Positions 36,901 through 43,869 of a DNA stretch of 64,000 bases are shown here, one piece after another; within the stretch, counting starts at the first letter, position 1; the number at the start of each line of letters is the position of its first letter. This stretch comes from Bordetella petrii. Lineage in GTDB: Bacteria > Pseudomonadota > Gammaproteobacteria > Burkholderiales > Burkholderiaceae_B. The stretch spans positions 558,001 through 622,000 of the forward strand of contig NC_010170.1 in NCBI RefSeq assembly GCF_000067205.1, read 5' to 3'. Under the pieces are notes generated by a model, which worked only from the letters and a program-made list of their open reading frames with translations, ran no database searches and was not told where the DNA came from. The translations under genes and the position numbers were made by a program.

Positions 36901-37014
36901 CTGTACACCACGCCGGTCGTGTACTTGTACCTGGATCGCTTCCGCCTGTGGGCGCGGCGCCGCCGCGGCGCGCACGGCGCGGCCGATCCGCAACCTGATG
37001 TAGAACGCCCATGA
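33898..37014 (+). CDS. mdtC: RND multidrug transporter subunit (MdtC type)
   Basis: This 1038-residue RND protein is coupled to mdtB by an ATGA overlap. It has the same landmarks as its partner: FVVDDAIVVLENIMRHIEQG with the TM4 aspartates, KGFFPQQDTGQLLGFF, and IGIVKKNAIMMVDFALDAER. MdtC supplies the third site of the MdtB2C pump and is thought to bind drug. Its sequence differs clearly from MdtB, so it is not a recent tandem duplicate. Confidence 0.95.
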   Translation: MILSAPFIVRPVATVLLCLGLVLAGVLSFRLLPVAPLPEVDLPIISVTANLPGASPETMASSVATPLERSLGSIAGVTEMTSRNSQGSTRITLQFDLSRDIDGAARDVQAAINAARSLLPTGLRSNPTYHKVNPSSAPIMVLALTSDTLSQGRLYDLASTIVAQKLAQVNGVGEVTVGGSSLPAVRVNLIPGALSSRGVSLDEVRATLTEANANRPKGVVENDRYHWQIMASDQLERAEQYRPLVVAWRDGAAVRLSDVATVEDSVEDLFQTGFYNNRQAILLILRRQADANIIETVEAIRAQLPQLAALLPGDVDMTVAQDRTPSIRASLHEAELTLVVAVALVMLVVLLFLRHWRAALIPSVAVPVSLVGTFCIMYLCGYTLNTISLMALIVATGFVVDDAIVVLENIMRHIEQGASPMRAALRGSREVGFTVLSMSLSLVAVFIPILLMGGVVGRLFREFAVTLSAAIMVSLVVSLTLTPMMCARLLRTQDHGRAPGRLSRAIGRGFDAVLARYRRSLSWALAHGRIMLLLLAAAIGLNVYLYAVVPKGFFPQQDTGQLLGFFRVDQGTSFQATVPKLEYFRKVILSDPAVASITVHAGGRGGSNSSFMSIQLKPQAERKASANDVVNRLRGRLQNTPGARVFLVPQQDIFLGGGQGSGSYDYTLLAGELSLLRTWMPKVQQAMAALPELTDVDTSVEDKGRQVELVIDREAATRLGISMSDISAVLNNSFSQRQVSVMYGPLNQYHVVMGVVQRFAQDAESLKQVHVITQDGRRVPLAAFAHFESGNAPLSVRHNGLLAADEISFNLAPGVSLDQAIRAIDAAVARIGLPSDQIQAGFLGTAAAQQEVQSQQPWLILGALVTMYIVLGILYENLVHPLTILSTLPSAGIGALLALMLVGSEFTIIALIGVFLLIGIVKKNAIMMVDFALDAERRRGLSPRDAIFEACLTRFRPIMMTTLAAIFGALPLVLATGAGVEMRQPLGVTIVGGLILSQILTLYTTPVVYLYLDRFRLWARRRRGAHGAADPQPDVERP

Positions 37015-38507
37015 GCCGCGCATCCTCATCGCTCTTCTTTTTCCCAGCCGCGCGCGCGTCGCGCGGGGCGGCTGCCGTGCTGTGCTGCGCGCTGCTGTCG
37101 GCCTGCGCGGTGGGCCCCGACTACCAGCGGCCCGCGATCGACCTGGGCGACGCGTACAAAGAAGCGCAGGCCGAGGGCTGGAAGCCCGCGCAGCCGCGCG
37201 ACGCGGCCGAACGCGGCGCCTGGTGGCGGGTGTACGGCGACGCCACGCTCGACGGCCTGATGGCGCAGCTGAACGCCGCCAACCTGAGCATTGCCCAGGC
37301 CGAGGCCAATTATCGCCAGGCGCAGGCGCTGGTGCAGGGGGCTCGCGCCGGGTTCTTTCCCACGGTGGGCGCCGATGCCGGCGTCACGCGCGCGGGCGGC
37401 GGCAGCAGCGCGTCGGGCGCGGGCGTCAGCAATCAGTACAGCCTGGGCGGCACGGCCAGCTGGGAACTCGACCTGTGGGGCCGCGTGCGCCGCGATGTCG
37501 AGGCCAGCCGCGCCGAAGCCCAGGCCAGCCTGGGCGACCTGGCCAATGCGCGCCTCAGCGCGCAGTCGGCGCTGGCGCAAGACTATTTCCAGCTGCGCAT
37601 ACTCGACGAGCAGAAGCGCCTGCTGGAGTCCACGGTGCAGGCCTACGAGCGGTCGTTGCAACTGACGCAGAACCGCTACCAGGCCGGCGTGGCAGGCCGC
37701 GGCGATGTGTCGGTGGCGCTGGCCCAGCTGGAAAGCGCCCGCGCCCAGCTGGTCGACCTGGAATGGCAGCGCGGCCAGTTCGAGCACGCCATCGCGGTGC
37801 TGGTGGGGTTGGCGCCGTCGCGTTTCGCGCTGCCCCCGCAGCCCTTCGCCCAGGCCGTCCCGCAGATTCCTGCCGGCGTGCCGTCCGAGCTGCTTGAACG
37901 CCGTCCCGACGTGGCGTCGGCCGAACGCCGCGCGGCGGCGGCCAACGCGCAGATCGGCGTGGCGCAGGCGGCCTGGTTTCCCGACCTGGTGCTGAGCGCC
38001 AACGGCGGTTTTCGCAGCGGCGAGTTCGCGCAATGGTTGACCGCGCCGGCGCGGTTCTGGTCGCTGGGCCCCGCATTGGCGCTGACGCTGTTCGACGGCG
38101 GCGCGCGCCAGGCGCAGCTGGACCAGGCGCGCGCTGCCTACGATGCCCAGGCTGCGCTGTACCGGCAGACCGTGCTGGGCGCGCTGCGCGAGGTTGAAGA
38201 CTACCTGATCCAGCTGCGCGTGCTGGAGCAAGAGCAGGTGGTGCAGCGGCGCGCGCTGGACGCCACGCGCGAGTCGCTGCGCCTGGCGCGCAACCAGTAC
38301 CAGGCGGGGCTGATCGGTTATCTCGACGTGGCGGTGCTGGAAACCAGCGCGCTGACCAGCGAGCGCAACGCGATCACCCTGGTGGGCAATCGTCTGGCGG
38401 CCAGCGTGCAGTTGATTGCCGCGCTGGGCGGCGGCTGGGAGGGACTGGATGCGGAGCAGGCCGGGGCCGGCGACGATGCCGGCGCCGACGATTCCTCGGG
38501 CTCCTGA
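37011..38507 (+). CDS. Outer-membrane efflux lipoprotein (OprM/NodT family)
   Basis: This 498-residue TolC-like channel has a lipobox LLSAC with Cys32 and the family opening AVGPDYQRPAIDLGD. Two outer-membrane efflux (OEP) repeats span about 85-280 and 295-475, with the helical barrel segments RRDVEASRAEAQASLGDLAN and AALYRQTVLGALREVEDYL. The C-terminus is Gly/Asp-rich. ATGA overlap with mdtC makes this the fourth gene of a complete tripartite efflux operon; E. coli mdtABC lacks its own outer-membrane gene. Confidence 0.94.
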   Translation: MSRASSSLFFFPAARASRGAAAVLCCALLSACAVGPDYQRPAIDLGDAYKEAQAEGWKPAQPRDAAERGAWWRVYGDATLDGLMAQLNAANLSIAQAEANYRQAQALVQGARAGFFPTVGADAGVTRAGGGSSASGAGVSNQYSLGGTASWELDLWGRVRRDVEASRAEAQASLGDLANARLSAQSALAQDYFQLRILDEQKRLLESTVQAYERSLQLTQNRYQAGVAGRGDVSVALAQLESARAQLVDLEWQRGQFEHAIAVLVGLAPSRFALPPQPFAQAVPQIPAGVPSELLERRPDVASAERRAAAANAQIGVAQAAWFPDLVLSANGGFRSGEFAQWLTAPARFWSLGPALALTLFDGGARQAQLDQARAAYDAQAALYRQTVLGALREVEDYLIQLRVLEQEQVVQRRALDATRESLRLARNQYQAGLIGYLDVAVLETSALTSERNAITLVGNRLAASVQLIAALGGGWEGLDAEQAGAGDDAGADDSSGS

Positions 38508-38570
38508 TTCCCCACGGCGGCCCGCCCGGTAACGGCGCGGAAAGGGCCGGGGGCGCTTCCTGGAGGCCCG

Positions 38571-38599
38571 GATCTGAAGGGCTGGAGCGGGCTCAGATC
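38571..38599. terminator. Possible hairpin between convergent efflux and Nudix genes
   Basis: GATCTGA (38571-38577) and TCAGATC (38593-38599) form a 7-bp dyad with a 15-nt loop. The right arm includes the Nudix gene stop codon. There is no T-tract; the position between convergent genes is the main support. Confidence 0.3.
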
Positions 38600-39555
38600 A
38601 GGGCGCGAATACCGGCGATGCCATGCGCGCCGTGCTGGCGGGCCTCGGCCAGTGTGTCGGCGGACTGGCCGCCCAGCGCCAGCACCGGCAGCCCCGCGTC
38701 GCGCGTGCCCGCCACGAAGCCCTGCCAGCCGATGCCTGCCGTGTCCGGGTGCGACGGCGTTTCAGCCACCGGCCCCAGCACCGCGAAATCGGCGCCCAGC
38801 TCGCGCGCATGCACAACCTGGGCATGGTCGTGCGTGGACACGCCCACCAGCGCATCCGCCGGCAGTTCCGGGCGCGCCTGCAGCAGCGCCGCGTCGGCCC
38901 AGCGCAGGTGGACGCCGTCGGCCTGGCGCCACCAGCTGGCCGGATGGGCGCTATTGACCAGCACGCGCGCGCCGGCGGCGTGGCAGAGCTTCAGCACGGC
39001 CTGCAAGGCGTCACGCAGCGACGTGGCCCCCGGGCCGTCGGGCCAGCCAGGCTCGCGCAATTGCACCAGTTTCAGGCCCCGCGCCAGCGCGCGCTCGAGG
39101 CGTTCAAGGAAGTCTGGCAGGCCGGCGCGCCCGCCAATGGCCGATATGCCGTAAGTGTCGGGCAACTGCAGCCAGCGCAGCGGGGGCAGGGTGGCCGGCA
39201 GCAGGTCGCCCACCTCGCCGGCACGGGCCGGGTCCACCCATTGCAACTGCTGGTTCTCCAGCCCGCGTGGTTCGCCTTGCCAGCCGGTGACCTGGCAGAA
39301 AGCCAGCCGGACGGTGGTGTGCGGGTAGACGTGCACATAGGTAACCCAGGGCACCGCCTGGGTGACTTCGATGCCGAGTTCTTCGCCCAGTTCGCGCGCC
39401 AGGGCCTGCAGCACGGTTTCGCCGGGTTCCAGCTTGCCGCCCGGCAGTTCCCACCAGCCCGCCCAGGGTTTGCCTTCGGGGCGCTGCCCCAGCAATAGCT
39501 GGCCATCGGGGCGCAGGATCAGGCCGGCGGCGACGTCGACAATACGCTCAGACAT
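38593..39555 (-). CDS. Nudix hydrolase fused to a ThiE/TenI-like domain
   Basis: This 320-residue protein has two domains. Residues 1-130 hold a MutT-type Nudix fold with a perfect box from Gly40 to Ile62 (GGKLEPGETVL then REL-GEELGI; Glu46, Arg54, Glu55, Glu58 and Glu59 present). Residues about 135-320 are a TIM-barrel related to thiamine phosphate synthase/TenI (LKLVQLREPGW, VLVNSAHPA, DAALLQARPELPADALVGVS). It probably cleans oxidised or unwanted nucleotide or thiamine derivatives. The ThiE-like part may be non-catalytic, since a true thiE is at 60058. It overlaps the DUF815 gene by 8 bp. Confidence 0.93.
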   Translation of the reverse strand: MSERIVDVAAGLILRPDGQLLLGQRPEGKPWAGWWELPGGKLEPGETVLQALARELGEELGIEVTQAVPWVTYVHVYPHTTVRLAFCQVTGWQGEPRGLENQQLQWVDPARAGEVGDLLPATLPPLRWLQLPDTYGISAIGGRAGLPDFLERLERALARGLKLVQLREPGWPDGPGATSLRDALQAVLKLCHAAGARVLVNSAHPASWWRQADGVHLRWADAALLQARPELPADALVGVSTHDHAQVVHARELGADFAVLGPVAETPSHPDTAGIGWQGFVAGTRDAGLPVLALGGQSADTLAEARQHGAHGIAGIRALI

Positions 39556-40414
39556 GGCGCGCCGCCCAGTCGCGCGCGAACTGGTAGGCCACGCGGCCCG
39601 AGCGCGAGCCGCGCTCCAGCGCCCATTGCAGGGCTTCGGCGCGGCAGGCTTCGATTTGCTCGGCCGGGCAGTCGAGCTCGCGCAGCCAATGGTGCACGAT
39701 GTCGAGGTAGTCGTCCTGCTTGAACGGATGGAACGACAGCCACAAACCGAACCGCTCGGACAGCGAGATTTTTTCCTCGACCGTTTCGCCGGGGTGGATC
39801 TCGCCGTCGGGCTGGTGTCTGGCCTGCAGGTTCTCGCTCATGTATTCCGGCATCAGGTGGCGCCGGTTCGAGGTTGCGTAGATGAGCACGTTGTCGCCCG
39901 AGGCCGACACCGAGCCGTCGAGCACGGATTTCAGTGCCTTGTAGCCGGCCTCGCCTTCTTCGAACGACAGGTCGTCGCAGAACACGATGTAGCGTTCCGG
40001 CCGCGCGGCCACCAGTTCGACGATGTCGGGCAGGTCGCCCAGATCGGATTTGTCGACCTCGATCAGCCGCAGCCCGCGGTCGCCGTAGGCGGCCAGCATG
40101 GCCTTGACCAGCGAGCTTTTGCCGGTGCCGCGCGCGCCGGTCATCAGCACGTTGTTGGCGGGCTTTTTCTGCAGGAACTGCAGCGTGTTGCGGTCGATGA
40201 TGCCTTTCTGGCGCTCGATGTGCTGCAGGTCGGCCAGGTCGATGCGCGCTACGTGGCGTACGGCGTCCAGCCAGCCGCGCGCGCCGCGCTTGCGCCAGCG
40301 GTAGGCGTGGGCGGACCAGTCGATTTCCGGAGGCGCGGCCGGCAGCCAGGCTTCCAGTTGGGCCAGCACGCGTTCGGCGCGTTCGATCAGGACAGAGAAG
40401 TCGGAGGAAGTCAC
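39548..40414 (-). CDS. DUF815 AAA-type ATPase
   Basis: This 288-residue P-loop ATPase has Walker A GARGTGKSS at 93-101 (preceded by LQKKPANNVLMT) and Walker B-like YIVFCDDLSFEE. A sensor region (NVLIYATSNRRHLMPEYM) and the C-terminal lid follow. This is the DUF815 family, found conserved beside argJ and the Nudix gene in betaproteobacteria; its cellular job is not established. It sits between those two genes here, with an 8-bp overlap on one side and 24 bp on the other. Confidence 0.92.
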   Translation of the reverse strand: MTSSDFSVLIERAERVLAQLEAWLPAAPPEIDWSAHAYRWRKRGARGWLDAVRHVARIDLADLQHIERQKGIIDRNTLQFLQKKPANNVLMTGARGTGKSSLVKAMLAAYGDRGLRLIEVDKSDLGDLPDIVELVAARPERYIVFCDDLSFEEGEAGYKALKSVLDGSVSASGDNVLIYATSNRRHLMPEYMSENLQARHQPDGEIHPGETVEEKISLSERFGLWLSFHPFKQDDYLDIVHHWLRELDCPAEQIEACRAEALQWALERGSRSGRVAYQFARDWAARHV

Positions 40415-40438
40415 GTCGGTTTCCGGGGTGCGGTGGGT

Positions 40439-41665
40439 TCAGGAACGATAGTCGGCGTTGATGCTGACGTAGTCGTGCGAGAAGTCGCAGGTGTAGACGG
40501 TTTCGTTGGCCTGGCCGCGCGCCAGCGCGATGCGCACGCCGATCTCGGGCTGCTTCATCACGCGCTGGCCGTCGGCCTCCTGGTAGTCGGGATTGCGGCC
40601 GCCGTCGCACGCCACCAGCACGTCGTCGAGCCACAGGCGCAGCTTGGAGACGTCGAGGTCGTCGATGCCGGCATAGCCTATGGCGGCCAGGATGCGGCCC
40701 AGGTTGGGGTCGGACGCGAAGAACGCGGTCTTGACCAGCGGCGAGTGCGCCACCGAATACGCCACTTTGAGGGCCTCTTCGGTGGTCAGGGCGTCTTCGA
40801 CGCGGATGGTGATGAACTTGGTGGCGCCTTCGGCGTCGCGCACGATCTTGGTGGCCAGGTCCAGGGCGGCGGCGGCCAGCGCATCGCGCACGGCGGCGTA
40901 GTGCGGGTCGGATTCCGTGGCGATGTCGATGCCCGACTGGCCGGTGGCCGCGATGATGAACGAGTCGTTGGTGGAGGTGTCGCCGTCAACGGTGATGCGG
41001 TTGAACGAGCGGTTGGCGATTTCCAGCGCCAGCTTGCGCAGCAGCGGTTGGGCGATGCCGGCGTCGGTGGCCAGGAAGCTCAGCATGGTGGCCATGTTGG
41101 GGCGGATCATGCCGGCGCCCTTGCTGATGCCGGTGAAGGTGACGGTTTTGCCGCCGATCTGCACGCGCCGCGAGTGGATCTTGGGCAGCGTGTCGGTGGT
41201 CATGATGCCGTGCGCGGCGTTGAACCACTGGTCGGCGCCCAATCCGGCCAGGGCGGCGGGCAGGGCGGCGGTCAGGCGGTCGAGCGGCAGGGGCTCGAGG
41301 ATGACGCCGGTGGAAAACGGCAGCACTTGCTGCGCCGGCACGCCCATCAGCTTGCCGAGGGCGACACAGGTATCCTGGGCTTTCTGCAGGCCTTCGGCGC
41401 CGGTGCCGGCGTTGGCGTTGCCGGTATTGATGACGAGCGCGCGAATCGGACCACCGGCGGCCAGGTGGGCTTCGCACACCTGCACGGGAGCGGCGCGGAA
41501 ACGGTTACGGGTGAAGACGCCGGCAACGTTGGTGCCGGGGGCCAGCTGGAATACCGTGAGATCGCGTCGGTTCGCTTTGCGGATTCCGGCTTCGGTAACA
41601 CCGATTTCAACGCCGGCGACGGGGAAAATTTCGGACTCGGAGGGGATCTGCAGGTTAACGGCCAT
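40439..41665 (-). CDS. argJ: Glutamate N-acetyltransferase / amino-acid acetyltransferase
   Basis: The start at 41665 (MAVNLQIPSESEIFPVAGVE) agrees with the family; codons upstream in frame run into hairpin element D and are not coding. The 408-residue precursor self-cleaves before Thr193 in the MATML motif (191-195) to give alpha and beta chains. It moves the acetyl group from N-acetylornithine to glutamate in arginine synthesis. NTGNANAGTGAEG and VDGDTSTNDSF are further signatures. A typical neighbour of DUF815 and Nudix-ThiE genes. Confidence 0.96.
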   Translation of the reverse strand: MAVNLQIPSESEIFPVAGVEIGVTEAGIRKANRRDLTVFQLAPGTNVAGVFTRNRFRAAPVQVCEAHLAAGGPIRALVINTGNANAGTGAEGLQKAQDTCVALGKLMGVPAQQVLPFSTGVILEPLPLDRLTAALPAALAGLGADQWFNAAHGIMTTDTLPKIHSRRVQIGGKTVTFTGISKGAGMIRPNMATMLSFLATDAGIAQPLLRKLALEIANRSFNRITVDGDTSTNDSFIIAATGQSGIDIATESDPHYAAVRDALAAAALDLATKIVRDAEGATKFITIRVEDALTTEEALKVAYSVAHSPLVKTAFFASDPNLGRILAAIGYAGIDDLDVSKLRLWLDDVLVACDGGRNPDYQEADGQRVMKQPEIGVRIALARGQANETVYTCDFSHDYVSINADYRS

Positions 41666-41777
41666 GACTTCGTCTCTGTGGCTGGGCGGGGGGCGCCATT
41701 GGGGGCGGGGAAAGTGCGTATTATCCCACTGCCATGGGGGGGTGGCCCGGGGCGGGGTTGTGGCGGTTCTTGTTTGG

Positions 41778-41915
41778 GTTCTTCTGCCGCCTTGGCGTGG
41801 CGGGCCTGGGGCCGGGCGACGCCCGCCGGGCTCGGGCCATCCAGGCGCCCTCGGCCTGCTGCGCAGGCTACCCCGCCGGTCAACTCGCCCGGCCCCAGGC
41901 CCGCCACGCCAAGGC
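41778..41915 (-). repeat. Long hairpin element, copy D (reverse orientation)
   Basis: Arms at 41789-41819 and 41885-41915 are perfectly complementary over 31 bp and have the most divergent arm sequence of the family. The core (65 nt, minus strand) keeps GCCTGC/GCAGGC; the second inner stem is shortened to GGGC/GCCC. The tail is AGAAGAAC in core orientation (41785 down to 41778), again 3 nt from the arm. It lies 113 bp upstream of argJ. Confidence 0.85.
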
Positions 41916-42056
41916 TTATGTGTTCCGCAATATGAGGCACACGGTCCGAGGCCATGCCGCTCGCGCGTTACCGGCGGCGCTTGGAATAAAACTGACGCCC
42001 ACACCGACCTCCTCGCCCCCGGGGAGTCCACAGCGTTCCGATTTCATTCACCCTCA

Positions 42057-42198
42057 GTCCCGTGGCGTTCGGGCTGGCGGGGCGGCGCGTTGGGCGGCGG
42101 GGCAGCCTGCGCAGCAGGCCGAGGGCGCCCGGATGCGCCCAAGCCCGACGCACGGGCGCCGCCCCGCCAGCCCGAACGCCACGGGACGGCGCAAGAAC
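42057..42198 (+). repeat. Long hairpin element, copy E
   Basis: Arms at 42057-42088 and 42156-42187 are perfectly complementary over 32 bp. The core contains GCCTGC/GCAGGC and GGGCGC/GCGCCC stems; the loop of the latter is CCGGAT. The tail GCAAGAAC is at 42191-42198 after 3 nt (GGC). It is located just past the marR 3' end. Confidence 0.9.
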
Positions 42199-42272
42199 CT
42201 AAGCTCTGCGCAAAGCCACCCAGCCCAGCCCAGCCGCCAGTCAGCAACTCATAGACTCGTCAGCGAGACTTG

Positions 42273-42761
42273 TCAGCGCCCGTGCCTGCGCGCCGCCACG
42301 ACCTGCAATTTCAATTCCCCCAGCGCCTGGTACAGGGCATCGCGCCCCGCCTCGGGCAGGTCGTTGAACATTGCCTTGACCCAGCTCTCGTGCGCGCGCG
42401 CCATGCGGTTGAACACGCGCCGCCCCTGCGGGGTCAGCTTCAGCACCGAACTGCGCCGGTCGGTCTCCATCTTGGTGCGCATCACCAGGCCTTCTTTTTC
42501 GAGCTGGTCGGTAATGCCCGTGATGTTGCCGTTGGTGACCATCATGCGGCGCGACAGCTCGCCCATTTTCATGCCCTTCGGCGCGCGCTGCAGTTGCGCC
42601 ATCAGGTCGAAGCGGGGCAGGGTGGTGTCGAATTCCGTGCGCAGGCGGCCGCGGATTTCGGATTCGATCAGATTGCAGCAGGTCAGCATGCGCAGCCACA
42701 GACGCAGCGCGTGGTGGTCGTCGGGCGCGGCGCGCGTTTCGAGGTCGGGAGCGTCGATCAT
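42273..42761 (-). CDS. MarR-family transcriptional regulator
   Basis: This 162-residue protein shows the MarR winged helix: MGELSRRMMVTNGNITGITD (recognition helix region), then QLEKEGLVMRTKMETDRRSS with the wing and conserved Asp-Arg. N- and C-terminal helices form the dimer interface. It follows the hydrolase gene by 7 bp and is divergent from the ABC importer operon. MarR proteins at aromatic loci usually repress until an aroyl-CoA or acid binds. The shared motif at 43732 and 49022 is a plausible target. Confidence 0.92.
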   Translation of the reverse strand: MIDAPDLETRAAPDDHHALRLWLRMLTCCNLIESEIRGRLRTEFDTTLPRFDLMAQLQRAPKGMKMGELSRRMMVTNGNITGITDQLEKEGLVMRTKMETDRRSSVLKLTPQGRRVFNRMARAHESWVKAMFNDLPEAGRDALYQALGELKLQVVAARRHGR

Positions 42762-42768
42762 GGCGGCT

Positions 42769-43671
42769 TCAGCGAATAGGGCGGCCGCTGGCGGGCAGGC
42801 CCATTTGGTCGAAGATGGCGCGCGTCAGCGGGCTGGCGGGATCGTTCAGCGTGAGCACGATGTCGAAATGATTGGCGTGCGGCATGGGCACGTAGCGGGC
42901 CTGCCGGCCCCGCGCGCGCCAGCTCTGCAGGTAGTCGTCGGTCTGGCGCTTGAACTCGTCGGTTTCCGTGCCGCCGTAGCTGGCCAGAAGCGGGCATGCC
43001 GCGCCGGTGGGCAACAGCGCCGGGCTGTTGCGTTCGGCGTCGGCCGGGCTCAGGCGCATCCATTCGTTGATATGCGTGTGCACCAGCGGGCGCAGGTCGT
43101 ACAGGCCCGACAGCGGCGCGGCGCCGGCGATCACATCGGCCGGCACCCCGTACTGCGCGTGCCAGCCGTCGGCCAGCAGCATGCCTACCAGGTGGCCGCC
43201 CGCCGAGCTGCCGCAGACATGGATGCGGGCCGGGTCGCCGCCGTGGCGCGCGATATGCCGGTACACCCATGCCAGCGCGCGGCGGTTCTGGTCGACGATG
43301 CGGTCCAGCGTGACGGCGGGCGCCAGCGAGTAGTTCACCGCCACCACCACCGCGCCGGCCTGCGTGAAGGCAGGCGCCATGCAGCAGGAATCGTCTTTGG
43401 ACAGCAGCCGCCAGTAGCCGCCGTGAATGAACACGAACACCGGCGCGCCGGCCGCGGGCGTTGCCGCCTGCGAGGCCGGCGCAAAGATGTCGAGCAGTTC
43501 GTCCGGATGGTCGCCGTACGGCACGTTGGCAGTGTGCGGCAGCGCGGCCCGCGCGGCCTGGCTTTGCGCCGTGTATTGGGCCAGGATGGGCTGGACGTCG
43601 GGCACGGTGGCGCGCGCGTTGTATTGCACGTCCAGCGCGGCGCGGTCGTATTGGCGGTATAGGGCGGGCAT
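42769..43671 (-). CDS. Alpha/beta hydrolase, kynurenine formamidase-like
   Basis: This 300-residue alpha/beta hydrolase has the oxyanion motif HGGYW at 83-87 and the nucleophile elbow GSSAG with Ser156 (154-158). An acidic residue and a histidine (MPHANHFDIV) complete the triad in the C-terminal third. The HGGYW form and the Ser elbow resemble BNA7-type kynurenine formamidases and related carboxylesterases. If it is a formamidase it would feed kynurenine and thus anthranilate to the neighbouring CoA pathway. No kynureninase is seen here, so an esterase role remains open. Confidence 0.85.
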   Translation of the reverse strand: MPALYRQYDRAALDVQYNARATVPDVQPILAQYTAQSQAARAALPHTANVPYGDHPDELLDIFAPASQAATPAAGAPVFVFIHGGYWRLLSKDDSCCMAPAFTQAGAVVVAVNYSLAPAVTLDRIVDQNRRALAWVYRHIARHGGDPARIHVCGSSAGGHLVGMLLADGWHAQYGVPADVIAGAAPLSGLYDLRPLVHTHINEWMRLSPADAERNSPALLPTGAACPLLASYGGTETDEFKRQTDDYLQSWRARGRQARYVPMPHANHFDIVLTLNDPASPLTRAIFDQMGLPASGRPIR

Positions 43672-43731
43672 GGTGTGGCGTGGCGCGGGGCGAAGGCCCC
43701 TGGTAAAAACCCTAGGCTTGTCTTGCCGAAT

Positions 43732-43747
43732 ACTTTAAACCTAAACT
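43732..43747. promoter_or_regulatory. Candidate MarR operator before the ABC importer operon
   Basis: The imperfect palindrome ACTTTAAACCTAAACT lies in the 198-bp divergent gap between the hydrolase and the ABC binding-protein gene. The same motif (12 identical bases AAACCTAAACTA) occurs at 49022-49037, before the CoA operon. Its symmetry (ASTTKA...TAAACT) suits a MarR dimer. A TACTTT box overlaps it but lacks a good -35. Confidence 0.6.
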
Positions 43748-43869
43748 ATGCGGCACGCCAGCCCTTGCCGCATCGTCCGGGCGATGCCGGGCAGCCGATG
43801 GCAGAAGCATCCGAATTCGCAATATTCCATAAAAACGCCGCCCGCGCGGCACGCGCAAGGAGCACCAAG

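Larger units (their letters stand above)
41666..42272. other. Gap between argJ and marR holding two hairpin elements
   Basis: The 607-bp stretch contains elements D and E, which lie head to head about 140 bp apart. The roughly 125 bp next to argJ are G-rich and should hold its promoter, but none could be chosen with confidence. No coding region is supported. Confidence 0.6.

Noticed and set aside
41666..42031. N-terminal extension of argJ upstream of 41665
   Set aside because: The frame runs through hairpin element D and G-rich intergenic sequence; the family's N-terminus starts at MAVNLQIP.
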